This document shows positions 27,437-35,853 of a DNA stretch of 64,000 bases, in pieces. The notes under the pieces are model-generated. The model searched no databases and was not told where the DNA came from. It saw only the letters and a program-made list of their open reading frames with translations. How positions within the stretch are numbered: position 1 is the first letter of the stretch; the number at the start of each line of letters is the position of its first letter. Position numbers and translations under genes: made by a program. Source of the DNA: Methylobacterium sp. J-076 (GTDB taxonomy: Bacteria > Pseudomonadota > Alphaproteobacteria > Rhizobiales > Beijerinckiaceae); assembly GCF_022829405.1 (NCBI RefSeq), contig NZ_JAKSXW010000074.1:26453-90452 (forward strand). The letters run 5' to 3'.

Positions 27437-27572
27437 TCCCGCCTCCGCGGCGGCGCCCGTGAGGACGGGCGCCTGAACCCCGGCGGCGTGGCGCGCGCTC
27501 GCAGGGACGGCGGCGGATGGGATGGGGGAACGGGGCGGTGACGCGGGCCGCCGGAGATGCCAGAGGGGCGCG

Positions 27573-28163
27573 ATGCCGCCCTTCGATCCCGCCCGCGCCG
27601 CCGCCTACCCCGCCGTGATCGGCTGCGACGAGGTCGGCCGGGGGGCGCTGAGCGGCCCGGTGGTGGTCGCCGCCGTCTGGTTCGACCCGGCCGCCATCCC
27701 CGCCGGGCTGCTCGGCGCCCTGGACGACAGCAAGAAACTTCCCGAGGCGGCCCGGAACAGGCTCGCGCCGCTGATCCGCGCCCATGCCCGGGTCGCCCTG
27801 GCGGCGGGCTCGCCCGCCCTGATCGACCGGATCAACATCCGCGCGGCGACCCTGGACGCCATGGCCCGGGCGGTGGCGAAGCTCGGCATCGACGCCCCTG
27901 TCTGGGTCGATGGGCGGGACGTCCTGCCGGGCTTTCCCGGGCGGGCGGTGGTCGGCGGCGACAGCCTGGTGCCGCAGATCGCCGCCGCCTCCATCGTCGC
28001 CAAGGTCCTGCGTGATGCGTTCATGCGCCGGCTGGCCAGACGCCATCCCGGCTACGGCTGGGAGCGCAACGTCGGCTACGGCACGGCCCTCCACCGGGCC
28101 GGCCTCGCCGCCCTCGGCCGCAGCCCGCACCACCGGGCGAGCTTCACGCGGACCTTCGGGTAG
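27573..28163 (+). CDS. rnhB: ribonuclease HII
   Basis: Removes RNA from RNA-DNA hybrids and misincorporated ribonucleotides. The 196-residue protein carries the GCDEVGRGALSGPVV active-site motif (near 14-28), DSKKL, and the C-terminal AAASIVAKVLRD and HPGYGWERNVGYGT signatures. The ATG at 27573 follows AGAGGGG; an in-frame ATG 17 codons upstream is possible. Next to the PA0069-like radical SAM gene, an association common in Hyphomicrobiales from memory. Confidence 0.94.
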   Translation: MPPFDPARAAAYPAVIGCDEVGRGALSGPVVVAAVWFDPAAIPAGLLGALDDSKKLPEAARNRLAPLIRAHARVALAAGSPALIDRINIRAATLDAMARAVAKLGIDAPVWVDGRDVLPGFPGRAVVGGDSLVPQIAAASIVAKVLRDAFMRRLARRHPGYGWERNVGYGTALHRAGLAALGRSPHHRASFTRTFG

Positions 28164-28170
28164 GGCGCGC

Positions 28171-29259
28171 TCAGAACAGGGCGAGCTGCGCCCCCGGCGG
28201 GCGGAACTCCTGCGTGTTCAGGGCCATGCGCCCGAACGTGTAGCCGAGCCGCCGCCCGGCGAGGCGCACCCGCTGGCCGATCATCTCGGCATAGGGTCCC
28301 TCGCCCCGGAACCGGTGGCCGAAGCGCGAATCGTTCTCCCGCCCCCCGCGGGATTGCCGCAGCAGGGCGAAGGCCCGCTCCTTGCGCTCGGGGTAGTGCT
28401 CGGTGAACCAGTCGGCCACGAGGTCCTTCACCTCCCCGGGCAGGCGCAGCAGGGCGTGGCCGATCCGGCTCGCCCCGTGGGCGCGGGCGGCCTCCAGCAA
28501 CGCCTCGACCTCGTGGTCGGTGAGGCCGGGGATGACCGGCGAGACGTTGACCATCACCGGCACCCCCGCCGCCGACAGGGCCCGCATGGCGGCGAGCCGG
28601 CGGTCGGGGCGGGGGGCGCGGGGGTCGAGGTGCCGGGACAGGCGCGGGTCGAGGGTCGGCAGCGAGATCGCGACGAGAACGAGGTTCCGCTCGGCCATCG
28701 GCGCCAGCAGGTCGAGATCCCGCAGGACCAGGTCGGACTTGGTGGTGATCCCCACCGGATGGCGCGCATCGGCCAGCACCTTCAGCACCGCCCGGGTCAG
28801 GCGGTGCTCCCGCTCGATGGGCTGGTACGGGTCGGTGGCGGTGCCGAGCGCGATCGTCTCCGGCCGGTAGCCGGGGGCCGCCAGCTCCCGCGCCAGCACC
28901 TGCGCCGCCTCCGGCTTGGTGAACAGCCGCGATTCGAAATCGAGGCCCGGCGAGAGGCCGAGATAGGCGTGGGTCGGCCGCGCGTAGCAGTAGATGCAGC
29001 CGTGCTCGCAGCCCCGGTACGGGTTGAGGGAGCGGTCGAACGGGATATCGGGCGAGGTGTTGCGGGCGATCACCGAGGCCGTGCGCTCGGGCCGGACCTC
29101 GGTGCGCAGGGGGGCCGGCGCGTCGGGCTCCCACCCGTCCGCGAAGGTCTCGCGGCGGGCGGCTTCGTAGCGGCCGGTCGGGTTGGCGGTGGCGCCCCGG
29201 CCCCTTCGGGCCTCGGACGGGGCCGTGCTCGCCGGCAGGCGCAGCGTGTCGTGGCGCAT
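28171..29259 (-). CDS. PA0069-family radical SAM protein
   Basis: A 362-residue radical S-adenosylmethionine protein of the SplB-like/PA0069 group; the reaction is unknown. The 4Fe-4S motif is CEHGCIYCYARPTHAY (CX3CX2C, near 86-93), followed by TATDPYQPIE and a C-terminal conserved FGRMALNTQEFRPP. The start at 29259 (MRHDTLRLPAS) is chosen over an ATG 40 codons upstream because the extra region is unlike the family. Convergent with rnhB: the stops are eight bases apart. Confidence 0.85.
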   Translation of the reverse strand: MRHDTLRLPASTAPSEARRGRGATANPTGRYEAARRETFADGWEPDAPAPLRTEVRPERTASVIARNTSPDIPFDRSLNPYRGCEHGCIYCYARPTHAYLGLSPGLDFESRLFTKPEAAQVLARELAAPGYRPETIALGTATDPYQPIEREHRLTRAVLKVLADARHPVGITTKSDLVLRDLDLLAPMAERNLVLVAISLPTLDPRLSRHLDPRAPRPDRRLAAMRALSAAGVPVMVNVSPVIPGLTDHEVEALLEAARAHGASRIGHALLRLPGEVKDLVADWFTEHYPERKERAFALLRQSRGGRENDSRFGHRFRGEGPYAEMIGQRVRLAGRRLGYTFGRMALNTQEFRPPGAQLALF

Positions 29260-29397
29260 GGGCGTTCGGCCTCCCTGGGGCGAACGTAACACGAACACGC
29301 GGACAGGTCTGCGGAAAATGCGGGCAAACGGAACCGGGGAGCCGCCGGAGGGCGGGAGGGGCCGTTTACGCCCGCGCAAAATCGGCTATGCGCGCGC

Positions 29398-29907
29398 ATG
29401 CTCTCCGCCGTGACCTACTTGGCCGATCCGGCCGATCCGGACGCGATCGACCGGCTGGCCGACACGCTCAGCGTGCTCGTCTCCGGCGTGGCCGGCGGAC
29501 TCGTGGGCGATGCGATCATCGTCGTGCCGGGGCAGGTCTCCGCCGTGGCGGCCGTCGCGGAGGCGACCGGCGCCGTCCTCGTCCCGCATCGGGGGGGCAA
29601 CCCGTTCGCCACGGGGGCCGCCGTGGCCCGGCGCGACTGGATCCTGTGCCTGGAGGCCGGCGACGTGCCCGCGGAGGGCTGGATCCGCACCCTCGACCGG
29701 TTCGTCGGCACGGCGAAGGCGGAGATCGGGATCGGCCGCCTGCACCGGGGGGCGTCCCTGCGCACCCGCCTCCTGGCGGGCATGGAGGGCGTGGTCGGCG
29801 CCCGCGCCGCCCGGGCCGGGGACGTGGTGCGCCGGGCCGACCTCGCCGCGGGGCCGGGACAGCGGCTGCGGGTCCGCACCCTGAACGGGCGAATCGACCG
29901 CCCGTGA
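29398..29907 (+). CDS. short GT-A-like glycosyltransferase-fold protein
   Basis: A 169-residue protein resembling the first half of family 2 glycosyltransferases: a strand with AIIVVPGQ, a GNPFATGAAVARRDWILCLEAGDVP segment typical of GT2 (the ARRDWILCLEAGD piece aligns with the usual sugar-binding and DXD region, but only EAGD remains). Residues 90-169 are basic and lack the catalytic base motif. It may be a small non-processive enzyme or a relic. Conserved in Methylobacterium as far as I recall; function unknown. Confidence 0.6.
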   Translation: MLSAVTYLADPADPDAIDRLADTLSVLVSGVAGGLVGDAIIVVPGQVSAVAAVAEATGAVLVPHRGGNPFATGAAVARRDWILCLEAGDVPAEGWIRTLDRFVGTAKAEIGIGRLHRGASLRTRLLAGMEGVVGARAARAGDVVRRADLAAGPGQRLRVRTLNGRIDRP

Positions 29908-30034
29908 GCGACACAAGTGGGCCGGCCCCGCGCCGATCCTGCGCCATTCGCGCTCGAATCCCTGGCGCAACGGCCGGAAAATTGCTCAGTTGCCGGCAAC
30001 GAGAGCCCGCCGCCCCGGCGGAGACGATGGGACC

Positions 30035-31492
30035 ATGCCGATGGATGCCTCCGGCCTGATGGCGCGCAAGTCGGTCGACGACATCGTCTCGGGCGGGGAG
30101 GCCGAATCCCAGACCCTGTCCCGGACCCTCGGGCCGTTCTCGATCATGGCCATGGGCATCGGCGCCATCATCGGCGCGGGCATCTTCGTGCTCACCGGCA
30201 CCGCCGCCGCGCAATATGCGGGGCCGGGCATCATGCTCTCCTTCGTGCTGGGCGGCATCGCCTGCGCCTTCGTCGGCCTGTGCTATTCCGAGCTGGCGGC
30301 GCTGATCCCGGTGGCCGGATCGAGCTACACCTACACCTACGCCACGCTCGGCGAGTTCTTCGCGTGGCTGATCGGCTGGGACCTGATCCTCGAATACGCC
30401 ATGGGCGCGGCCACGGTGGCGGTCGGCTGGTCGGGCTACGTCACGAGCATCCTCAAGGATGTCGGCATCGTCATCCCGGCCCAGTTCACCCACGCGCCGG
30501 GGACGGCGATCGAGGGCGGCGGCACCGCCCTGTTCAACCTGCCCGCGATGGTGATCGTGGCAGCCCTGACCCTGCTGCTGATGCGCGGCACCAAGGAATC
30601 GGCCAAGCTCAACAACGTGATGGTGGCCATCAAGCTCGCGGTGGTGCTGGCCTTCATCGGGCTCGGCTGGCGCTACACCACCAGCGCGAACTGGACCCCG
30701 CTGATCCCGCCGAACGACGGCACCTTCGGCCATTACGGCTACAGCGGCATCCTGCGCGGGGCGGGGGTGGTGTTCTTCGCCTTCATCGGCTTCGACGCGG
30801 TCTCGACGGCGGCGCAGGAGGCCAAGCGCCCGCAGAAGGACATGCCCATCGGCATCCTCGGCTCGCTGGCGGTCTGCACGATCCTCTACGTGCTGGTGGC
30901 GGCGGTGCTCACCGGCCTCGTGCCCTTCAAGGAGCTGAACGTCCCCGACCCCATCGCCAAGGGCGTCGACGTGATCGGCATCGGCTGGTTCGGGGCGCTC
31001 ATCAAGCTCGGCGCCCTCACCGGGCTGACGACGGTGATCCTGGTGCTGCTCTACGGCCAGAGCCGGATCTTCTACACCATGGCCAGCGACGGGCTGCTGC
31101 CGAAGCTGTTCGCCCACGTCCACCCGACCTACCAGACGCCCTACCGCAGCCAGGCGCTGATCGGCGCCTGCGTCGCCGTGGTGGCGGCCCTGGTGCCGAT
31201 CACCATCCTCGGCGAGATGGTGAGCATCGGGACGCTCGCCGCCTTCTGCCTCGTCTGCGGGGCGGTGATCCACCTGCGGCGGTCGGAGAAGGGGATGAAG
31301 CGCCCGTTCCGCGCGCCCGCGGTGCCGCTCGTGCCGATCCTCGGCATCCTGTTCTGCCTGCTGCTGATGGCGGGCCTGCCCCTCGACACGTGGCTGCGCC
31401 TCGTGATCTGGATGGCGGTCGGCCTGGTGATCTACTTCTTCTACGGGCGGAAGCACTCGGTGCTGCGCCAGCGCAACGGGACGACGGCGTAA
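30035..31492 (+). CDS. APC-family amino acid permease
   Basis: An inner-membrane transporter of 485 residues with about 12 helices, of the cationic amino acid/YfnA type. TM1 carries GIGAIIGAGIFVLTG (near 40-54), the substrate-binding unwound helix of the APC fold; FFAFIGFDAVSTAAQEAKRPQKDMP (near 248-272) marks TM6 and its loop. The start is taken at 30035, after a short stretch that is unlikely to be coding. Substrate not predictable. Stand-alone gene. Confidence 0.87.
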   Translation: MPMDASGLMARKSVDDIVSGGEAESQTLSRTLGPFSIMAMGIGAIIGAGIFVLTGTAAAQYAGPGIMLSFVLGGIACAFVGLCYSELAALIPVAGSSYTYTYATLGEFFAWLIGWDLILEYAMGAATVAVGWSGYVTSILKDVGIVIPAQFTHAPGTAIEGGGTALFNLPAMVIVAALTLLLMRGTKESAKLNNVMVAIKLAVVLAFIGLGWRYTTSANWTPLIPPNDGTFGHYGYSGILRGAGVVFFAFIGFDAVSTAAQEAKRPQKDMPIGILGSLAVCTILYVLVAAVLTGLVPFKELNVPDPIAKGVDVIGIGWFGALIKLGALTGLTTVILVLLYGQSRIFYTMASDGLLPKLFAHVHPTYQTPYRSQALIGACVAVVAALVPITILGEMVSIGTLAAFCLVCGAVIHLRRSEKGMKRPFRAPAVPLVPILGILFCLLLMAGLPLDTWLRLVIWMAVGLVIYFFYGRKHSVLRQRNGTTA

Positions 31493-31509
31493 CCGCCCCC
31501 CCGGCTCCG

Positions 31510-31603
31510 CCGTCATGGCGAGGCGGAGCCGACGCGATCCGGGGCGCGACTTGTCCGGTTGAGGCAGAGCCGCTGGATTGCGTCGCGCCGCTCGCAATGA
31601 CGG
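31510..31603. repeat. diverged type 1 palindromic repeat after the permease gene
   Basis: Arms CCGTCATGGCGAGGCGGAGC... and ...GCTCGCAATGACGG match the ends of the 13651 element, with GCTGGATTGCG in the right arm; the central part has a different sequence. It lies between convergent genes (permease and moaB). Confidence 0.75.
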
Positions 31604-31614
31604 AAACGGTGGGG

Positions 31615-32157
31615 TCACCCCCGCCGCAGGTGCTCGTCCAGCCGGGGCATGATCTCCACGAAGTTGCAGGGCCGGTGGCGGTAGTCGAGCTGCTGGGCCA
31701 GGATGCCGTCCCAGGCGTCCCGGCAGGCGCCGGGCGAGCCCGGCAGCACGAAGACGTAGGTCGCCTTCGCGACCCCGGCGGTGGCCCGGGACTGGAGCGT
31801 CGAGGTGCCGATCTTGTCGTAGGAGATCCGGTGGAACACCGCCGAGAAGCCGTCCATGCGCTTCTCGAACAGGGGCTCCAGCGCCTCGGGCGTCACGTCC
31901 CGGCCGGTGAAGCCGGTGCCGCCGGTGGTGAGCACCACGTCCACCGCGGGATCGCCGAGCCAGCCCTCCACCCGGGCGCGAATCGCGGCCACGTCGTCCG
32001 GCACGATCCCCCGGCCGGCGAGGCGGTGCCCCGCCTCGGTCAGGCGCCCGACGAGGGTATCCCCCGAGCGGTCGTCCTCCGGCGTGCGGGTGTCGGAGAC
32101 GGTGAGCACCGCGATCCCGAGGGGAATGAAGCGGCGGGCATGCGGGTCGTCGGCCAT
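31615..32157 (-). CDS. moaB: molybdenum cofactor biosynthesis protein B
   Basis: A MogA/MoaB-family protein of 180 residues involved in molybdopterin adenylylation or its regulation. TTGGTGFTGRDVTPEA (near 75-90) and LPGSPGACRDAWDG (near 138-151) are the pterin-binding motifs. The MoaB reading follows the N-terminal FIPLGIAVLTVSDTRTPEDDRSGD. Molybdoenzymes such as formate dehydrogenase are central in methylotrophs; no other moa genes are present here. Confidence 0.9.
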   Translation of the reverse strand: MADDPHARRFIPLGIAVLTVSDTRTPEDDRSGDTLVGRLTEAGHRLAGRGIVPDDVAAIRARVEGWLGDPAVDVVLTTGGTGFTGRDVTPEALEPLFEKRMDGFSAVFHRISYDKIGTSTLQSRATAGVAKATYVFVLPGSPGACRDAWDGILAQQLDYRHRPCNFVEIMPRLDEHLRRG

Positions 32158-32254
32158 GGCGTGAAGGGGTCTCCCGGTGATGCCGGGGGATATGGTGTTC
32201 TTGCGGGCAAACGCGACCGGCCCTCCCCTCCTCGGAAGTAACCCCGCCCTCCCA

Positions 32255-32369
32255 CCTCATCCTGAGGTGCCCGCGTCAGCGGGCCTCGAAGAGGGGGCTC
32301 CAGACCGCGCCGCGATCCCTGGAGCCCTCCTTCGAGGCCACCGCTCCGCGTCGGCACCTCAGGATGAGG
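32255..32369. repeat. long palindromic repeat, type 2, second copy
   Basis: Matches 10721-10829: the left arm begins CCTCATCCTGAGGTGCCCGC and the right arm ends GCACCTCAGGATGAGG, with the same inner segment (GGGCCTCGAAG against CCTTCGAGGCC). Located between moaB and a GNAT gene. Confidence 0.85.
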
Positions 32370-32425
32370 GGGCGGGGAGGACCGGTCGTCGGCATAGGCC
32401 GCACCGATCCCCCCCGGCTTATCCC

Positions 32426-32971
32426 TTACGCGGCGCGTCGTCGCGCGCCGGCACCGGCGGCGGCCACCAGCGGCTCCGGCAGGCCGGTCGCCCGCAGCAC
32501 GCCCTCCGCCCCCGCCAGGGCGCCGGCCCGCAGCTCCAGCCCGAGGAACCGGTCGCGCTCGAACGGGCCGGGCATGGCGAGGCCGGCGGCCAGATCGCCC
32601 CGGAAGCCGAAGCGGGCGTAGTAGGGCGCATCGCCCATCAGCAGGATCGCCCCGTGGCCCAGCGCCTCCGCCCGGCCGATGGCGGCCTGCATCAGCACCG
32701 AGCCCAACCCCTGGCCCTGGATCGCCGGATCGACGGCGAGCGGCCCGAGCAGCAGCGCCGGGCGGCCCTCGCCGGCCTCGACGTGCCACAGGCGCAGGGT
32801 GCCCACGAGGCGCCCGCCCCGGCTGGCGGCGAAGGCCAGCCCGCGCGCCGGCAGACGCCCCTCGCGGAGGCGCTCGGAGGTCTTGGCCCGGCGGTTGCCG
32901 GGAAAGCACGCGTCCAGCAGGCGCTCGCGCGCCGGGACGTCATGGGGGAATTCGGTGCGGATCTCGATCAA
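32426..32971 (-). CDS. GNAT family N-acetyltransferase
   Basis: A 181-residue acetyl-CoA-dependent acyltransferase. The acetyl-CoA loop appears as IQGQGLGSVLMQAAIGRAEALG (near 109-130). It starts at a TTG (MIEIRTEFPHDVPAR) with GGGAGGG seven bases upstream. Lies downstream of the ornithine decarboxylase gene on the same strand (129-base gap); the odc-GNAT pairing recurs in rhizobia from memory, hinting at polyamine acetylation, though this subfamily (YhbS-like) is broad. Confidence 0.85.
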   Translation of the reverse strand: MIEIRTEFPHDVPARERLLDACFPGNRRAKTSERLREGRLPARGLAFAASRGGRLVGTLRLWHVEAGEGRPALLLGPLAVDPAIQGQGLGSVLMQAAIGRAEALGHGAILLMGDAPYYARFGFRGDLAAGLAMPGPFERDRFLGLELRAGALAGAEGVLRATGLPEPLVAAAGAGARRRAA

Positions 32972-33100
32972 AGCCGTGCCCTCCCAGGGCCAGAAGCGGG
33001 AGCAGCGACAATCCTCGCGGGTGGCCCTGCGGCCACCCGTCCGGCTTTCTCGGGGAGTGTGATCACCGAACCCTGAACGGGCCCGGAGTTTCGAGGACGA

Positions 33101-34267
33101 TCAGATCACGATCTGCTGAAGCGGCGGGAAGCCGTTGAAGGCGACGGCCGCATACGTCGTGGTGTAGGCGCCCGTTCCCTCGATCAGCACCTTGTCGCCG
33201 ATGGAGAGCGAGACCGGCAGCGGGTAGTGCTGGCGCTCGTAGAGCACGTCCACCGAATCGCAGGTGGGGCCGGCGATCACGCAGGGCTCGGTCCGCTCGC
33301 CGTCGTGGCGGGTGCGGATCGGGTAGCGGATCGCCTCGTCCATCGTCTCGGCCAGCCCGCCGAACTTGCCGATGTCGAGGTAGACCCAGCGCACCTCGTC
33401 CTCCTCCGCCGACTTCTTCGAGACCAGCACCACCTCGGCCTCGATCATCCCGGCATTGCCGACCATGCCCCGGCCCGGCTCGATGATCGTCTCGGGGATG
33501 CGGTTGCCGAAGTGCTTGGTGAGCGCCCGGAAGATCGCGTCGCCGTAGCTCTCCACGCCCGGGACGGCCTTCAGGTATTGGGTGGGGAAGCCGCCGCCGA
33601 GGTTCACCATCGACAGGAAGATGCCCCGCTCGGCACATTCGCGGAAGACCGCCGCGGCCGAGGCCAGCGCCCCGTCCCACGCCTCGGTGTTGCCCTGCTG
33701 CGAGCCGACGTGGAACGACACGCCGTAGGCGGACAGGCCCTGGCGGTGGGCGTGCTCCAGCACGTCGGTCGCCATCTCCGGCACGCAGCCGAACTTGCGC
33801 GAGAGCGGCCAGTCGGCCCCGGCGCCGTCGCACAGGATGCGGCAGAACACCTGCACCGCGCCGGCCTCCAGGCCCGCCGCCGTGGCGGCGCGGGCGATCT
33901 TCTCCACCTCGGCCTCGCAATCCACCGCGAACAGGCGGATGCCGTGGGCCAGGGCGCGGCCGATGCAGCGCTCCTTCTTGATGGTGTTGCCGAAGGAGAT
34001 CCGCTCCGGCGTGGCGCCGGCGGCCAGCACCATCTCGATCTCGGCCACCGAGGCCGTATCGAAGCACGAGCCCATCTCGGCCAGCAGGCCCAGCACCTCG
34101 GGGGCCGGGTTCGCCTTCACCGCATAGAACACGCGGGTGTCCGGCAGGGAGCGGGCGAAGGCGGTGTAGTTGTCACGCACGACGTCGAGGTCGAGGACCA
34201 TCACGGGGCCCTCGTCGCGGCCGAGGTCGCGGCGCGCGCGCAGGAAGTCGCGGATCCGGTCGGTCAT
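33101..34267 (-). CDS. PLP-dependent ornithine/lysine decarboxylase (fold III)
   Basis: Decarboxylates ornithine (perhaps lysine) to putrescine (cadaverine), starting polyamine synthesis in the cytoplasm. The 388-residue alanine-racemase-type enzyme carries the PLP Lys at residue 51 (FYAVKANP), SFHVGSQ, NLGGGFPT, EPGRGMVG, and the catalytic Cys in GPTCDSVDVL. In Rhizobium this is Odc2. The start has GGGAG upstream. A long leader, described separately, suggests post-transcriptional control by polyamines. Confidence 0.93.
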   Translation of the reverse strand: MTDRIRDFLRARRDLGRDEGPVMVLDLDVVRDNYTAFARSLPDTRVFYAVKANPAPEVLGLLAEMGSCFDTASVAEIEMVLAAGATPERISFGNTIKKERCIGRALAHGIRLFAVDCEAEVEKIARAATAAGLEAGAVQVFCRILCDGAGADWPLSRKFGCVPEMATDVLEHAHRQGLSAYGVSFHVGSQQGNTEAWDGALASAAAVFRECAERGIFLSMVNLGGGFPTQYLKAVPGVESYGDAIFRALTKHFGNRIPETIIEPGRGMVGNAGMIEAEVVLVSKKSAEEDEVRWVYLDIGKFGGLAETMDEAIRYPIRTRHDGERTEPCVIAGPTCDSVDVLYERQHYPLPVSLSIGDKVLIEGTGAYTTTYAAVAFNGFPPLQQIVI

Positions 34268-34965
34268 GGTCGGCTCCCACCACGGTTCGAGAGCGCCCTC
34301 GCACGGGGCGCGATGTCGAAATCAGGCGGCTTCGCGGGCCGCCGGCGTCAGGGGGCGATGCGTCGCGCGGGTCCGGCGTGCTGTGGAGACGCACCGGTCC
34401 GGCGGGCGCAGAGCACCCGGAAGCTGCCGTGGATTGGAAGGGGGGACCCCCACCGCACGCCGGGCAAAGAGAAACAAGCCTCTTCGGTGCCGCCCTTTGG
34501 AGGGGCGGCGAGACCAAAAAAGCCCGTTCGTCGTTGCTTTAAGCTGCGTCCCCCGTGGAGAGCGGGGTTCGCCGGTTTCGCCTCCGGCTGCCGGTTGTTG
34601 TCGGGGTCCGGTGTCACCACCTGGATTGCCGGAAGCAGGGGATCCACCCCCACGACCATCGATCCTAAGACCCCTGGCGGCTGTCCGGCAGTTGGCCGGA
34701 TGCCCACCAACCGACACGCGGCCACAGGCACGTGCGAAATTGGGCAGGGCGGACATAGGGGCAGACGCCCCGGACAGCAAGACCGGATTGCGCGCTCTCC
34801 TCGAAATACAACCCGCCCATCCCCCGGTGTGGCTCTCTTGCCGCAGGTGCCGACGGCTCCGGGTGCGGGCGCCCTTCCCAAGCGCCCGGGTTCGGGGCAT
34901 TGCCCTGCGGCGGGCGGATCCGACGGACGGGCGATGGCAGGACCGACAGAACCGAAATCGAGACG
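34268..34965. other. 698-base divergent gap upstream of odc
   Basis: The minus-strand half (34268-34700) is the probable odc leader with a conserved-looking hairpin-rich segment (34425-34570). A frame starting near 34659 (MVVGVDPLLPAIQVV, about 100 codons, ending before odc) crosses the same hairpins; it may be chance. The remainder toward 34966 shows neither a gene nor a clear promoter for the plus-strand acetyltransferase. Confidence 0.45.
34425..34570 (-). ncRNA. candidate speF-type leader RNA of the ornithine decarboxylase gene
   Basis: Upstream of alphaproteobacterial ornithine decarboxylase genes a conserved structured leader (the speF motif) is known. Here, on the minus strand, successive elements fit such a leader: a CCCCG/CGGGG hairpin (34551-34567), a purine stretch ending in an ACGGGCTTTTTTGG segment, a perfect 7-bp hairpin GCCGCCC/GGGCGGC with a 7-base loop (34489-34509), and a GGGGGTCCCCC element (about 34441-34451). 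It sits about 160-300 bases before the start codon. The match is from memory of the motif, not from a search. Confidence 0.5.
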
Positions 34966-35493
34966 ATGGCGGGCTGCGGCGTGAACGCGCCTCTCCGCGA
35001 TCCGCACCCCGCTCGGCCCATCCCGGTCCTGCGCCCTGCGACCCTGGGCGACCTCGACGCCCTGGTCGCCCTGGAACACGCCGCCTTCGCCACCGACCGG
35101 GCCGAGCGCCGGGCCATCCGCCACGCGATTCGCTCCGGCACGATGGACGTGGTGGTGGCGCTGATCGAGGGCGACCTCCTCGTCGGCGCGGCGGTGCTGG
35201 AGCGCCGCCGCGCCAGCCGCATCGCCCGCCTCGCCTCGATCGCCGTAGACCCGAACCGCGGGGGGCTGGGCCTCGGCGGGCGGCTCCTCGATGCGGCGGA
35301 GGAGACGGCCCGCAGCCAGGGCTGCGAGCGCCTGCGCCTGGAAGTCCGGGCCGATAACGGCGCCGGCATCCGCCTCTACGAGCGCCGGGGCTACACCCGC
35401 TTCGCGGTACGGCCGGATTACTACGAGGACGGGATGGAGGCGTGGCGCTACGAGCGGCTGCTGCAGGAGCCCGCAACGGAAGGGCGACCCTGA
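34966..35493 (+). CDS. GNAT acetyltransferase (RimI-like)
   Basis: A 175-residue acetyltransferase related to ribosomal-protein/peptide N-alpha acetylases. Its acetyl-CoA loop is conserved as IAVDPNRGGLGLGGRLLDAAEE (near 82-103), followed by LEVRADNGAGIRLYERRGYTRFAV, typical of RimI-like enzymes. Start at ATG 34966 (MAGCGVNAPLRDP), with upstream in-frame starts less likely. Divergent from odc. Confidence 0.83.
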   Translation: MAGCGVNAPLRDPHPARPIPVLRPATLGDLDALVALEHAAFATDRAERRAIRHAIRSGTMDVVVALIEGDLLVGAAVLERRRASRIARLASIAVDPNRGGLGLGGRLLDAAEETARSQGCERLRLEVRADNGAGIRLYERRGYTRFAVRPDYYEDGMEAWRYERLLQEPATEGRP

Positions 35494-35642
35494 CGCCGTG
35501 TGAGCGCCCCCCGTTCCGTTCTTCCCCCTCGTGGCGGGGGGCCGCGACCCACCGGCTCGCAGCCCCGCTCCCATCCTGTGCGTCAGGCCGGACAGGTGCC
35601 TTCATTCCCGGGAGTATGGACCTCGCCGAACAAGGCGCGGGC

Positions 35643-35672
35643 CCCCCTCGCCCCGCAGGCGGGGCGAGGGGG
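35643..35672. terminator. GC palindrome after the RimI-like gene
   Basis: Perfect 14-bp arms CCCCCTCGCCCCGC and complement around AG. It sits in the 360-base gap 35494-35853 between co-directional genes, 150 bases after the stop. No other feature is seen in this gap except low-complexity GC sequence. Confidence 0.5.
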
Positions 35673-35853
35673 AGAGGCGGCGACCGCGCGGCGGGACGAC
35701 ACCCGGTTTCCGGTCGGTCCCCCGATGACGAGGTGGCGGGTGGGACGAGACTGACGTTCGGCCGGCACCCGCCATGACGACGCCCGATTAGGGGATTCTT
35801 ACGGCGCCCGCGATACCGTCATCGCGCTTGTCGCACCGCACGAGTCGTCCGTT

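Noticed and set aside
34348..34659. About 100-codon minus-strand frame in the odc leader (MVVGVDPLLPAIQ...)
   Set aside because: It crosses the structured hairpins and has no ribosome binding site; the conserved structure explains the region better. Kept as a possible leader peptide only.
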